Of a stretch of DNA of 64,000 bases, positions 7,232 through 15,728 are shown in pieces. Location: positions 3,271 through 67,270 of the forward strand of contig CAJTXU010000017.1 in NCBI GenBank assembly GCA_910584125.1, written 5' to 3'. Source of the stretch: an uncultured Muribaculaceae bacterium. Lineage in GTDB: Bacteria > Bacteroidota > Bacteroidia > Bacteroidales > Muribaculaceae. The stretch's first letter is position 1. Every line of letters starts with the position of its first letter. Below the pieces are notes generated by a model, which was not told the origin of the DNA, ran no database searches, and was given only the letters and a program-made list of their open reading frames with translations. The position numbers and the translations under genes were made by a program.

Positions 7232-8049
7232 CCATAACTACACTTCTCTCCTTTGCTTTCACGGTCCCGCTCGCCGGATGCGGCCGGGGCTCCAAGGGCG
7301 ACGCGCGCGACACGGCCGTCGTTGCCGTCGAGGCGTGCGACTCGATACCCTCGCCGGTCAAGAAACTCGTGCGTGCCGTCGCCGACAACGACAGCGACGG
7401 TTTCGCCGCTTTGGTCAGCTATCCGCTGCAACGCCCCTACCCTCTGCGCGACATCCGCGACGCCGACGAGATGAAGAAATATTATCGCGAACTCGTCGAC
7501 GACTCGCTGCGCAAAGTCATCACGACTTCAGGCCCCGAAAAATGGTCGGAATACGGCTGGCGTGGGTGGACGCTCGACGACGGTCGCTACATCTGGGTGG
7601 ACGATGACGTCTATGATGTGCAATATATTTCACAAAAGGAACTAAAAGCCATCGACAGTCTGAGTCGGCGCGAGGTGGAGACAATGGCACCGTCGCTGCG
7701 GCAGGGCTGGCTTCCCACCCTATGTCTGCGTGACGACACGCACGGCACTGTCTACCGCATCGACAAGCGCACGCGCCATGACCGCGGCCAGGGAGGCCAT
7801 CACTACCGGCTGGCCGTCTACGGCCCCGGAAGCGACCTGCGCGAAATTCCGGCCCAGCTGCTTGAAGGCCTGATGGAGAACGAAGGCACGGCCGGCACGG
7901 TAATCTACCGTTTCCACGACCGCAGCGGGGCCGAGACCATCATCGAGCCCGACGCCCCCGACACCCCCTCGCCCATCCTCGTGACGCCATCCGACTCCAC
8001 CATAGAGCTCACCCGCGCCTACTGGCACGAACTCGTCGAAGGAAATTGA
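7210..8049 (+). CDS. Hypothetical lipoprotein
   Basis: A 279-residue protein I do not recognise. It starts with a type II signal peptide: a hydrophobic stretch of about 15 residues ending in LAGC, whose cysteine (near residue 23) would be lipidated. The mature part is rich in Asp and charged residues, with a segment KKYYRELVDDSLRKVITTSGPEKWSEYGWRGWTLDD resembling nuclear-transport-factor-like or SH3-like fragments seen in Bacteroidales lipoproteins, but not enough to name a domain. The ATG lies within the end of the lysozyme gene (22-base overlap), so the two are co-transcribed and may both serve wall turnover. Confidence 0.7.
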   Translation: MHSTKIITITTLLSFAFTVPLAGCGRGSKGDARDTAVVAVEACDSIPSPVKKLVRAVADNDSDGFAALVSYPLQRPYPLRDIRDADEMKKYYRELVDDSLRKVITTSGPEKWSEYGWRGWTLDDGRYIWVDDDVYDVQYISQKELKAIDSLSRREVETMAPSLRQGWLPTLCLRDDTHGTVYRIDKRTRHDRGQGGHHYRLAVYGPGSDLREIPAQLLEGLMENEGTAGTVIYRFHDRSGAETIIEPDAPDTPSPILVTPSDSTIELTRAYWHELVEGN

Positions 8050-8056
8050 CTGAGGT

Positions 8057-8087
8057 TTTGCAGTTTCGTTTTTTTTGCTTACATTTG
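8057..8087 (+). promoter_or_regulatory. Promoter of the two-gene phosphorelay/HEPN operon (TTTG, 19 bases, TACATTTG)
   Basis: TTTG at 8057-8060 and TACATTTG at 8080-8087 are separated by 19 bases, a complete consensus promoter. Transcription would begin near 8094, giving a leader of about 23 bases. The operon therefore has its own constitutive-type promoter and does not depend on the upstream lipoprotein. Confidence 0.8.
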
Positions 8088-8116
8088 CATAAAATACCGA
8101 AACTCAAGACCACCCT

Positions 8117-11100
8117 ATGATTACCGAAAACATCAAACAGGCAGCTGGTCCCGATTCTTCGGGAAATCCCTCGCTGAACGAGCGCAAGATTTACGCCATG
8201 ACCCGTCTCATGGACGCGGAGCGACTCTCTGATGCCGATGACTTCAAGGCAGCTCTCGCCGCGTATCGTGACGGCATGTCGGAACGGGGACTCCCTGTCC
8301 AGACGCTGATGTCTGCCTATCTGTTTGCTCTAAACACATACGTGCAATCCACTTTCGATATTGATGAAATATATGAATTCTGCGAATTCATCAACTCAAG
8401 GGCTGACGATATAATCAAATTTTGTGGCCCATTCTGCATATCACAGATATGCGATAAAATTATTGATTTCAAGATCCAGACCAAGACCAAGGTCTTCCAT
8501 GACAAGTTATATGCCCACTGCGAGAGCATATATGATGACTATATTGAAAGAAAGTGGGAATCCGATCCGGAACGCAAGGATGAAAAAGGACTCATCTTGA
8601 AGCATATCAAGCTTCTTCATCTCGCCATCGTTCTCGAACGTACCGGTGCTGACGCAAGCGCCGGTGATGATGAAAGCGCCAAGTCGAATCCGCCGATATC
8701 AATCTCTCTCAAACGGCTAAGAGATTACGCCTCCCTCTATGAAGACTACCATGATTGGAAAGACGACGAGGAAGAGCGCACCTGCAGACGCGCAGACGAT
8801 TCTCTATATAACGGTATCGGGAAATGGTGCGAACCCGCGGCAGTCATACTCAAAAGCCTGCGCGAGCCCCCGTACGAAGACCGCCTGTTCTCCGCTTTCC
8901 TTAACATGTGCGTGAACCAAAGGATCAAAGCCGCAGGGCCTACGGCTGACCAACAGTATAGACGCGCGACAGGACTTTTCCGCAAACTCCTTGAAACATG
9001 CTGCGGTGACGAAAGGTTCGGTGTCAATGCTACCGACATCAACACTGTGCGCCGAGATATCATCACATGCATATATAAACGTCTTGAACTTCTTGAGGAC
9101 AAAGGTGGAGAAAAGGCTGCCGAATTCGCACAAGGCATAATCCGCGAGTCACGCTCGATTGATTTTGACAAGAAAGTGGACCTGAGTGACGGTCAGATAA
9201 TCACTATAAGCGACTATCTGTATATGGCGGCCGAACTATGCACGGCCCCCAACGTTTCCGATTCTCTTTTGAGAGAGTGTCTTCGAGTTCTCGACATGCG
9301 CGACCATATTAAATATCCCGGAAATGTCTTCACACAAGCACGGCTGCTCCATCGCAAGGCCATGTGTCTAAGAGCGACAGGAGACGCCACGGGATTCAAA
9401 CAATATATCGACGAAGCCGTAAGAAAGATAGACACAGTGAAAGACGTCGGCAATAAAGGTCTCAATAAGGCGAGACGAGAATACCGACAGTTGCAGCTTC
9501 TCGCTTCCGGATCCGACAGTGACGTCAAGAAACTGATTGACTTGATTGCTGGCAATCATGAATACGTCGTTACGTTCCATACAAAAGCCATGGAGTTGAA
9601 ACGCCACTATGCCGACAAAGGCGGCTTCGCAATAGCTACCGACACTATGGAGAAAGTCGTCCGGATATACATAGAGCATTTCGACCGCAAATGTCTCGAC
9701 GAACTTATCGACGGCATGGACACCCGCAATGTGACGGGACTCGACGTAATCTTAAAGAACGCCTTGTATGACCTCGACACGATAAAACGCATCCCCTACA
9801 GCCGAGACATATTGCTGAGCAGACACCCGTTCATCAGAAATAACAGAGAGAGTCTGTTAAAACAGCTGGAACATTTCAAGGACGACGTAGAGTGCCGTCA
9901 GAATTTCATCGGCATGCTTCGGTCAGGATGGAACTTCGGCACACCCGACCGCATGGACAGTCTGCTGGAGCAGATGCTAAATGAACGCGATAAAAACCAC
10001 ATTCTCGATATATCGCACAAAAAGCTGAGCGAGCTTCTCGAAATCCTGTCCAAGTCTTATCTTGAAGAAAAAAAACATGATTTCGCACTCAGCTATCTGT
10101 ATGTCGTGCGAGACGCAATAGTCAAAAAGACAGACGTCTATCTTGGAAAGGCCGATATGATTCTCGCCGACATGTATCTGGCAGCCGAACAACCGCTTAA
10201 GGCTCTTGAGGCAGTGAATCGCGCCATCGACGCACGCCCATACGTGAGCTACAGCATGAAACGAAGTGTGATACTTGATGCCGTCAAGGATGAGAATGTG
10301 ACGCAGATTTACAACCGCGACGAGTTCATCGGCAATATATTTGATGACGAGGAGGAGGACGAGGTCTACGACGAGGCGACCGTGGAACAATTCTTCCTCA
10401 CGTTCTCTCTCCTGGACTGGCAGAAATACGGCGACAACCGTCTGCTCAACGACCGCATAAACCTGAAAGGGTCACCAGAACTGAAACAATCATTTGCCAA
10501 GGCCAAGGCCAAAGCCGAGAAAAGAAACAAAGAAAGATACAAAAAGATTATACACGAGGAGTCGGCAAAAGAACTCTTTTTACAATGGATACCCGAAATA
10601 GACGATGACCTTATCGGGCGTAGGATTTCCAAATTCTATGAAAAGAGAAGAAACGCCGATGGATCCGCTGATAACAGACTGTATAAACTTTGCGACGACA
10701 TGGTCAAACTGCTTGACAGTACCGATCTTGACGACAATCTCGTGCGTGGTTTCACCGATATAGTGATCAGAACGCTTGAAAGGGCTATCAGAAAGCTTGA
10801 AAGGGCTATCAGACCATATGTCGACAGAAGTGTAAAGTGCAGGATCAGGTATGTTCTGGCTTTCTGCTATCACCGCATCGGATTGCCGACACATGCCAAC
10901 AAACACATACGGCTATCGTACGGCGGGCATATCTCAGAGATGGCAAAAAAAAATCTCGGCATACTCAGCAGCCGTATCCGTAACGAGGAGAAAAAAGACA
11001 AACCGACAGCCGTTCGTCGAGATCACAAGAATAACCCGCTCGCCTATCAGGATATTTTCCGCAGATTCAACTCCAATTCCGCCTTGAAATATATCTACCA

Positions 11101-11935
11101 TGACTGGACGATGGACGGATTCAGGATTACCGACTATGACAGAAGCCGCCAGGAGTTTTTCGAAGAAGCCGGCATTGAGGCTAAAAATATGAAAAACAAC
11201 ACCTTGCTCAGAGAGGGCTTTGTCGATATGCTCACAGACTACATAAACGGAACCGAAGGGTGGACCGACTGGAGCGGAAAACATCACGACCGCACGCTCC
11301 AGGACTTCCGCAAAGACAAGAGATTCGTTCTACGACAGAATGACAACAACGGTCTGAGTCCGGAATCGCTCAGGGATTCCGTACGCGTGACTTCGCCTGA
11401 CAATCTCCGCGAACTTTTCGAATTTGCGCGTAAGCAGGCCATCAGAGAATATTTCACAAACGGCGTCCCTCACGCAGACCAATGCATAATATTCGATGAC
11501 AAAATCGGCAACACGGTCGACTTCTACTGTGACAAGCGCGCCCTGTCTGATGCTCTGACCCGCATATTCAAGGATATGCTGCAATTGTATAAAGGGAAGG
11601 AACTGACCATAGAGATCGCCCATCGTAAAGAAAAATCTCCCGACGGGGGAAGTTCGGAAATAGTGACGCTCACTCAGCGCAATGCCACGCCATCGCGGAC
11701 TTACAAGAAGTTCTGCGAAAAACTACAGAAAGGAGGAGGCAATTTCTCTGTCGTTCGCGAGATTCTTCGAAATGTATGCGACTGGTCGGTCGAAACCCGA
11801 TGGATAGACGGCCCACGTCGTGTGAACTGTCTGAGCGCATATGAAGTTCTTACCGTAGATGCCTCTCTCGACCTCGCCAGCCTTACGGAAGACAGAAACA
11901 TATTCAGACACATATTCAGAATCTACAACATATGA
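8117..11935 (+). CDS. Large helical-repeat (TPR-like) protein with degenerate histidine-kinase-like C-terminus; predicted sensor of a conflict system
   Basis: A 1272-residue soluble protein with no signal peptide or membrane segment, not a family I can name. Residues 1 to about 950 are almost entirely alpha-helical, with TPR-like helix pairs (around residues 655-710, ADMYLAAEQPLKALEAVNRAI). An acidic patch sits near 740 (DDEEEDEVYDE). From about 985 the pattern changes: H995 lies in IYHDWT, which resembles a kinase H-box. Residues about 1125-1240 follow the strand/helix order of a GHKL ATPase: an N-box-like helix near 1139-1155, a strand pair IEIAHR/EIVTLTQ, and GGGNFSVVREIL at 1206-1217 in the place of the G2 box. 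The N-box Asn and the DxGxG motif are not preserved, so ATP binding is uncertain. The stop overlaps the next gene by four bases. Codon choice is visibly more AT-rich than in neighbouring genes. A 21-base in-frame tandem duplication lies at 10774-10813. Confidence 0.75.
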   Translation: MITENIKQAAGPDSSGNPSLNERKIYAMTRLMDAERLSDADDFKAALAAYRDGMSERGLPVQTLMSAYLFALNTYVQSTFDIDEIYEFCEFINSRADDIIKFCGPFCISQICDKIIDFKIQTKTKVFHDKLYAHCESIYDDYIERKWESDPERKDEKGLILKHIKLLHLAIVLERTGADASAGDDESAKSNPPISISLKRLRDYASLYEDYHDWKDDEEERTCRRADDSLYNGIGKWCEPAAVILKSLREPPYEDRLFSAFLNMCVNQRIKAAGPTADQQYRRATGLFRKLLETCCGDERFGVNATDINTVRRDIITCIYKRLELLEDKGGEKAAEFAQGIIRESRSIDFDKKVDLSDGQIITISDYLYMAAELCTAPNVSDSLLRECLRVLDMRDHIKYPGNVFTQARLLHRKAMCLRATGDATGFKQYIDEAVRKIDTVKDVGNKGLNKARREYRQLQLLASGSDSDVKKLIDLIAGNHEYVVTFHTKAMELKRHYADKGGFAIATDTMEKVVRIYIEHFDRKCLDELIDGMDTRNVTGLDVILKNALYDLDTIKRIPYSRDILLSRHPFIRNNRESLLKQLEHFKDDVECRQNFIGMLRSGWNFGTPDRMDSLLEQMLNERDKNHILDISHKKLSELLEILSKSYLEEKKHDFALSYLYVVRDAIVKKTDVYLGKADMILADMYLAAEQPLKALEAVNRAIDARPYVSYSMKRSVILDAVKDENVTQIYNRDEFIGNIFDDEEEDEVYDEATVEQFFLTFSLLDWQKYGDNRLLNDRINLKGSPELKQSFAKAKAKAEKRNKERYKKIIHEESAKELFLQWIPEIDDDLIGRRISKFYEKRRNADGSADNRLYKLCDDMVKLLDSTDLDDNLVRGFTDIVIRTLERAIRKLERAIRPYVDRSVKCRIRYVLAFCYHRIGLPTHANKHIRLSYGGHISEMAKKNLGILSSRIRNEEKKDKPTAVRRDHKNNPLAYQDIFRRFNSNSALKYIYHDWTMDGFRITDYDRSRQEFFEEAGIEAKNMKNNTLLREGFVDMLTDYINGTEGWTDWSGKHHDRTLQDFRKDKRFVLRQNDNNGLSPESLRDSVRVTSPDNLRELFEFARKQAIREYFTNGVPHADQCIIFDDKIGNTVDFYCDKRALSDALTRIFKDMLQLYKGKELTIEIAHRKEKSPDGGSSEIVTLTQRNATPSRTYKKFCEKLQKGGGNFSVVREILRNVCDWSVETRWIDGPRRVNCLSAYEVLTVDASLDLASLTEDRNIFRHIFRIYNI
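10774..10813 (+). repeat. Tandem 21-base in-frame duplication
   Basis: GCTTGAAAGGGCTATCAGA occurs at 10774-10792 and again, identical, at 10795-10813. It duplicates seven codons (ERAIRKL, then ERAIRPY) within a helix of the large protein. Perfect identity suggests a recent event. Confidence 0.9.
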
Positions 11936-13917
11936 CCAATATACCTGCACCCGACAACACCGGCATCGTCATACTTTTCGACGACAGCGAGAGCCGAGAC
12001 GTTCAGCTCATAGAGGAGATGAAGCGCAAATACGGCGACCGCTTCATTGTAGGCCGCCATTTCTCCGGAACCTTGAAATTATGCAGGTTCATGGAGAAAC
12101 ATCTCAGTCGGCACCCTTCGATATATTATCACGCCGGACTAAAGGACAACAATGGTTCCGACAATGGCCACACGGTTCTCGGCAAGCTCGAGGAATACAT
12201 CCGGGTTAATCAGTTGCCATACATACGTTTCAGCGGCGCTACAGCAGTTGAGAACACATCCGGCAACGGGAGAGACATGAACCGCAGCGCCTTCTACAGC
12301 CAGCTTCCCGATTTACTCGCCGAAGCACTCGGCGGTCAAGAGACGGACACCACAGCCCGCATCGACAGTCCTGAGACGCAAGAGGTCTATGGCGACAATC
12401 CGGCGGTCGTCTTCGTCGGTGCCACCGAATCAAACCTATACGAGGCCATGCGGCTCCGCCTGTGCGTATGCAGCGAAGGAATCGATGACGACGCATTGCG
12501 GCCGATCGTGTTCGTTGACGAAAGACCGTTGCACGACATCATAGCCTCAGACTATGCCACCGGTGCAAACCAGCGATATTCGGGCATTCTCATCACCGAC
12601 GGAGTCACTCTCGTTCCTTCCGAAGCAGACATACCCTCCAATCCACCTGCCCTCGCGCGCGACGACTACAGAGCGGGATTTCTGAACCGCATCCGGCTCC
12701 TGCCGCTTGACGAAAGCGACAACCACACCATCTCCAACTACTGGGGGGCGTTCGTCATCGAACGTCTGCTCTCGTCCACTGTCAAGGTCAACGCAGCCGA
12801 GAAGCAAATCATCGACCGCGACATGCTCTATATGCGCTATCTGCAGCGCATCAGCGCCTCTGGAGACACACAGCAGGGAATAACAAAACGGGCGAGTGTA
12901 AAGCCGATGTGCGAAAAATGCAATATATTGCTCATAGACGATCAAGATGACATCTGGCTGCCTGTTCTCCGCGCCCTCTTCCCGAACGCCAGGATAGACG
13001 TCATAGGCAAGAAGAGGCTCTCCCCCGCCGACACGCCGTCGCCTTATCTTAACAAGGAAGACACCGCGATGCTCGCGGGCGAAGACATAGACCCGTATGA
13101 CGTCGTGATATGCGACCTCCGTCTCGGAGGCCACCGTGAGGAAGATGTCAATCCCGCCGAACTTTCAGGCATGAAGGTGCTCGAGATGATTCACAAAAGC
13201 AATCCGACCCAGCATGTGATTATGTTCACCTCCTCCAACAAGGCCTGGAACATGCGCAAGGCCATAGCCGATTATGGCAGCCTCGGCTACTATATCAAGG
13301 AGTCGCCGATGTATCCCAAGAAGCCGGAGGAGTCTGCCGCCTCGGTCGAAGAACTCAAGGCCATGGTCGGAATGGCCAAGGAAAGGCACTGGCTCGTGGG
13401 CTGCTACCGCGACAAGCAGAACCTTGTGTCGCGACTGGAGGATTATACGCAAAGACTCGAGAATGATCCTACATATGCGGGAGACATGCAGGAAATCGCG
13501 GCGCAGATCGAACTGTCGTTCACGATGCTTAGGGACGCGATGTCGAGCGATGACAGCTCGCAGATCCCATATGCCTTCATAGCCCTCGAGCAGGTGTTCG
13601 AAATCATGAAAAAATGGTACACAGACCTGAACGAGGATATCAGAGAACGATACGAGAACTGCCGGAACGGAAATTTGCCGACATTCAGAAAAATCGAGGC
13701 AATCTTCGACGACGAGACCGGAGAAAATCCAGTCGGCGATGACATAAAACGCCTTATACGGGCGCGCAACAGCTTCATCCACAAAAACAAAAACGAGAAC
13801 GAAGCCACAACTACAGACGACTTCGACATCTACGACCCGCAAAGCTACCGACGTCTATTCGAAGAGATTAAACAACTCGCTGAAAGCAAATCACTCAGGA
13901 ACTTCCTGTTCCCATAG
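11932..13917 (+). CDS. Response-regulator protein with receiver domain and C-terminal HEPN-like RNase motif; predicted effector
   Basis: A 661-residue soluble protein. Residues about 331-460 form a complete phospho-receiver domain: acidic pair D336/D337 (LLIDDQDD), phospho-acceptor D395 (VVICDLRLGG), T433 (MFTSS) and K456 (YYIKESP) are all in place. Upstream, residues about 10-110 (beta1 GIVILFDDSE) and about 140-230 (AVVFVGATES ... YSGILITDG) look like two further alpha/beta receiver-like units without a phospho-Asp. The C-terminal part from about 515 is helical and carries RNSFIH, R612 to H617, an R-x4-H motif typical of HEPN RNases. The ATG overlaps the stop of the 1272-residue partner (ATGA). 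I infer that phosphorylation through the partner controls the HEPN part. The receiver is certain; the RNase activity and the defence role are inference. Confidence 0.82.
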   Translation: MTNIPAPDNTGIVILFDDSESRDVQLIEEMKRKYGDRFIVGRHFSGTLKLCRFMEKHLSRHPSIYYHAGLKDNNGSDNGHTVLGKLEEYIRVNQLPYIRFSGATAVENTSGNGRDMNRSAFYSQLPDLLAEALGGQETDTTARIDSPETQEVYGDNPAVVFVGATESNLYEAMRLRLCVCSEGIDDDALRPIVFVDERPLHDIIASDYATGANQRYSGILITDGVTLVPSEADIPSNPPALARDDYRAGFLNRIRLLPLDESDNHTISNYWGAFVIERLLSSTVKVNAAEKQIIDRDMLYMRYLQRISASGDTQQGITKRASVKPMCEKCNILLIDDQDDIWLPVLRALFPNARIDVIGKKRLSPADTPSPYLNKEDTAMLAGEDIDPYDVVICDLRLGGHREEDVNPAELSGMKVLEMIHKSNPTQHVIMFTSSNKAWNMRKAIADYGSLGYYIKESPMYPKKPEESAASVEELKAMVGMAKERHWLVGCYRDKQNLVSRLEDYTQRLENDPTYAGDMQEIAAQIELSFTMLRDAMSSDDSSQIPYAFIALEQVFEIMKKWYTDLNEDIRERYENCRNGNLPTFRKIEAIFDDETGENPVGDDIKRLIRARNSFIHKNKNENEATTTDDFDIYDPQSYRRLFEEIKQLAESKSLRNFLFP

Positions 13918-14031
13918 AAACCCTGAACATCGTGGAAGTGCATCGTCTGAGTTCAAAAGATTTGCGGGAATTCTGCAATCGGCACATATTGATATGATTC
14001 AAGATAACATTTGATTGCAGTTTTCAGCAAT

Positions 14032-14096
14032 CATCATACATACGGCAAATCGCGAAAAAACTGAGTGTTTTTTCGCGATTTGCCGTATGTATGATG
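14032..14096. terminator. Perfect 30-base-pair hairpin between convergent genes
   Basis: Arms 14032-14061 and 14067-14096 are perfectly complementary around a TGAGT loop; the stem includes ACGGCAAATCGCG followed by six A (T on the other arm). The A/T run inside the stem lets it act as a terminator in both directions for the HEPN gene and the convergent murF-like gene. A perfect stem of this length is unusual for a simple terminator. The remaining bases of the 213-base gap (13918-14130) show nothing else. Confidence 0.65.
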
Positions 14097-14130
14097 CTAT
14101 TATCCTTTGGTGGATGCGGAGTGTCGGGGG

Positions 14131-15726
14131 TTATTTGAAGGTGTCGGGGAGGTCGTTCTCGTAGAGGACGGTGTCGCCGGGGGCGAGCAGGCGGCCGAGC
14201 ACTTGCTGCGCCTCGTTGAAACTGCCGACGATGTGCAGGTTCTTCTCGTCCATGCCTCCCTCGCGTATGCCCGACACGATGGCGTCGCGGTTGTATTCGC
14301 CCACTACTATGGCCACGTCGAGGTTCTCGCCGATGTAGCGGCCGAAGGCGTTATTGAGGTTGTATTGCTCGTCGCCAAGCTCGATCATGCCGGGCGTGAC
14401 GATGATGCGCTTGCCGTCGCGGAAATGCGCCAGGACGTCTACGGCCATCTTCGAACCCGCCGGGTTCGAGTTGAAGGCGTCGTCGATGATGGTGACGCCG
14501 CCGGGCGTCTGCTTGATGCTGAGACGGTGCTCCACCTGGTCGATCGTCGCCACGGCATACCGTATCTTGTCGGCCGGTACGCCGAGCTGCAGCGCGATCA
14601 CCACGGCTGCCAGTATGTCGGAGATGTTGCACTCACCCAGCAGACGGGTCTCCATCTCGATGCGGGTGCCGTCGCGTCCCTCGACTGTGAACGCCGTGCC
14701 CTGGGGCGTGTAGCGTATGTCGGTGGCGATGTAGTCGCAGCCGTCGGTGTGGGTGATGCCGTATCGCAGCGCGCGCGTGTTGGCGACCTGACGCTCGGCG
14801 CACATCTCGAAATCGTTGTTGATCACCGCGCAGCCGTCGGCCGGGAGGGCGTCCACGAGCTCGAACTTAGTGGCCTGCACGTTCTCGAGAGTCTTGAAAG
14901 ACTCAAGGTGCATCGGTCCGACGGCGGTAACGATGCCCATCGTCGGGTGCACTATATCGCATATCTCCTTGATATCTCCTTTCTGTTTGGCGCCCATCTC
15001 GCATACGAACACCTGATTGTAGGGCTTCATGTATTCGCGGACGGTCCGCACGACACCCATCGGCGTGTTGAACGACCCGGGGGTCATCACGACGTCGAAC
15101 TCCTCGGAGAGGATGCGCGTCAGATAGTGCTTGGTGCTCGTCTTGCCATAGCTGCCGGTGATGCCCACGACGCGCAGGTCGGGCATCGAGCGGAGGATTC
15201 GTTTGGCGTCGTTTATATACCGGCGCTGGATGCCCTTCTCGACCGGCGTGAGCAGGAAGTTGGCGGCCAGCACGAACGCCCACGAGAAGACCGAGATCAG
15301 CATCGTGACGCCGACGGTGAGCGTGGCTCCGGGATATATGCCCCAATACCTGCCGTAGCTGCATATGGCTATCGCCGTCACGGCTCCGACCGAGAGTAGC
15401 AGCGTCGTGAGGTAGAGCCTCCACACGCGGCGGGTCATGACGAGCGGTTTCTTATACTTGCGCTTGAGGATGAGGAATGTCTTGGTGAGCGCGGTCACGG
15501 CAACGAGCAGCGCAGAGAGCCGGAAATCGAGCAGCTGCGGGCTCGCCATCATCAGGAAGAGGCAGGCCACGTCGACGAGCCTCCACGAGGCGCCGATGTT
15601 GGGCTTTAGCCACCTCCAGTATCGGTCGGGCCTGTAGCTGTTCTGCTGGAACATCTGCAGGTCGTATTTGAAATTAAGCGCCATGTAGAGGGCGCAGACG
15701 ACGTATATTACAATGAAGAATGCCAT
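14131..15726 (-). CDS. Membrane-anchored Mur-ligase-family protein (MurF-like)
   Basis: A 531-residue ATP-dependent Mur ligase with an N-terminal membrane domain. Residues 1-160 contain about four or five hydrophobic segments (around 2-18, 50-65, 70-85, 105-123, 135-160). The ligase part begins near 185 with the P-loop GITGSYGKTST (188-198), then CEMGAKQKGDI, the HLESF region, VINNDFEM and the MurF signature DDAFNSNPAG. Canonical MurF adds D-Ala-D-Ala to the UDP-MurNAc-tripeptide and is soluble at about 430-450 residues, so this is an extended relative, and its acceptor may be different or membrane-linked. An in-frame extension would run to 16311 through the neighbouring hydrolase gene; I chose the ATG at 15726 because it starts two bases after that gene's stop and opens with the hydrophobic N-terminus. 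Co-transcribed with the hydrolase. Confidence 0.8.
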   Translation of the reverse strand: MAFFIVIYVVCALYMALNFKYDLQMFQQNSYRPDRYWRWLKPNIGASWRLVDVACLFLMMASPQLLDFRLSALLVAVTALTKTFLILKRKYKKPLVMTRRVWRLYLTTLLLSVGAVTAIAICSYGRYWGIYPGATLTVGVTMLISVFSWAFVLAANFLLTPVEKGIQRRYINDAKRILRSMPDLRVVGITGSYGKTSTKHYLTRILSEEFDVVMTPGSFNTPMGVVRTVREYMKPYNQVFVCEMGAKQKGDIKEICDIVHPTMGIVTAVGPMHLESFKTLENVQATKFELVDALPADGCAVINNDFEMCAERQVANTRALRYGITHTDGCDYIATDIRYTPQGTAFTVEGRDGTRIEMETRLLGECNISDILAAVVIALQLGVPADKIRYAVATIDQVEHRLSIKQTPGGVTIIDDAFNSNPAGSKMAVDVLAHFRDGKRIIVTPGMIELGDEQYNLNNAFGRYIGENLDVAIVVGEYNRDAIVSGIREGGMDEKNLHIVGSFNEAQQVLGRLLAPGDTVLYENDLPDTFK

Positions 15727-15728
15727 GG

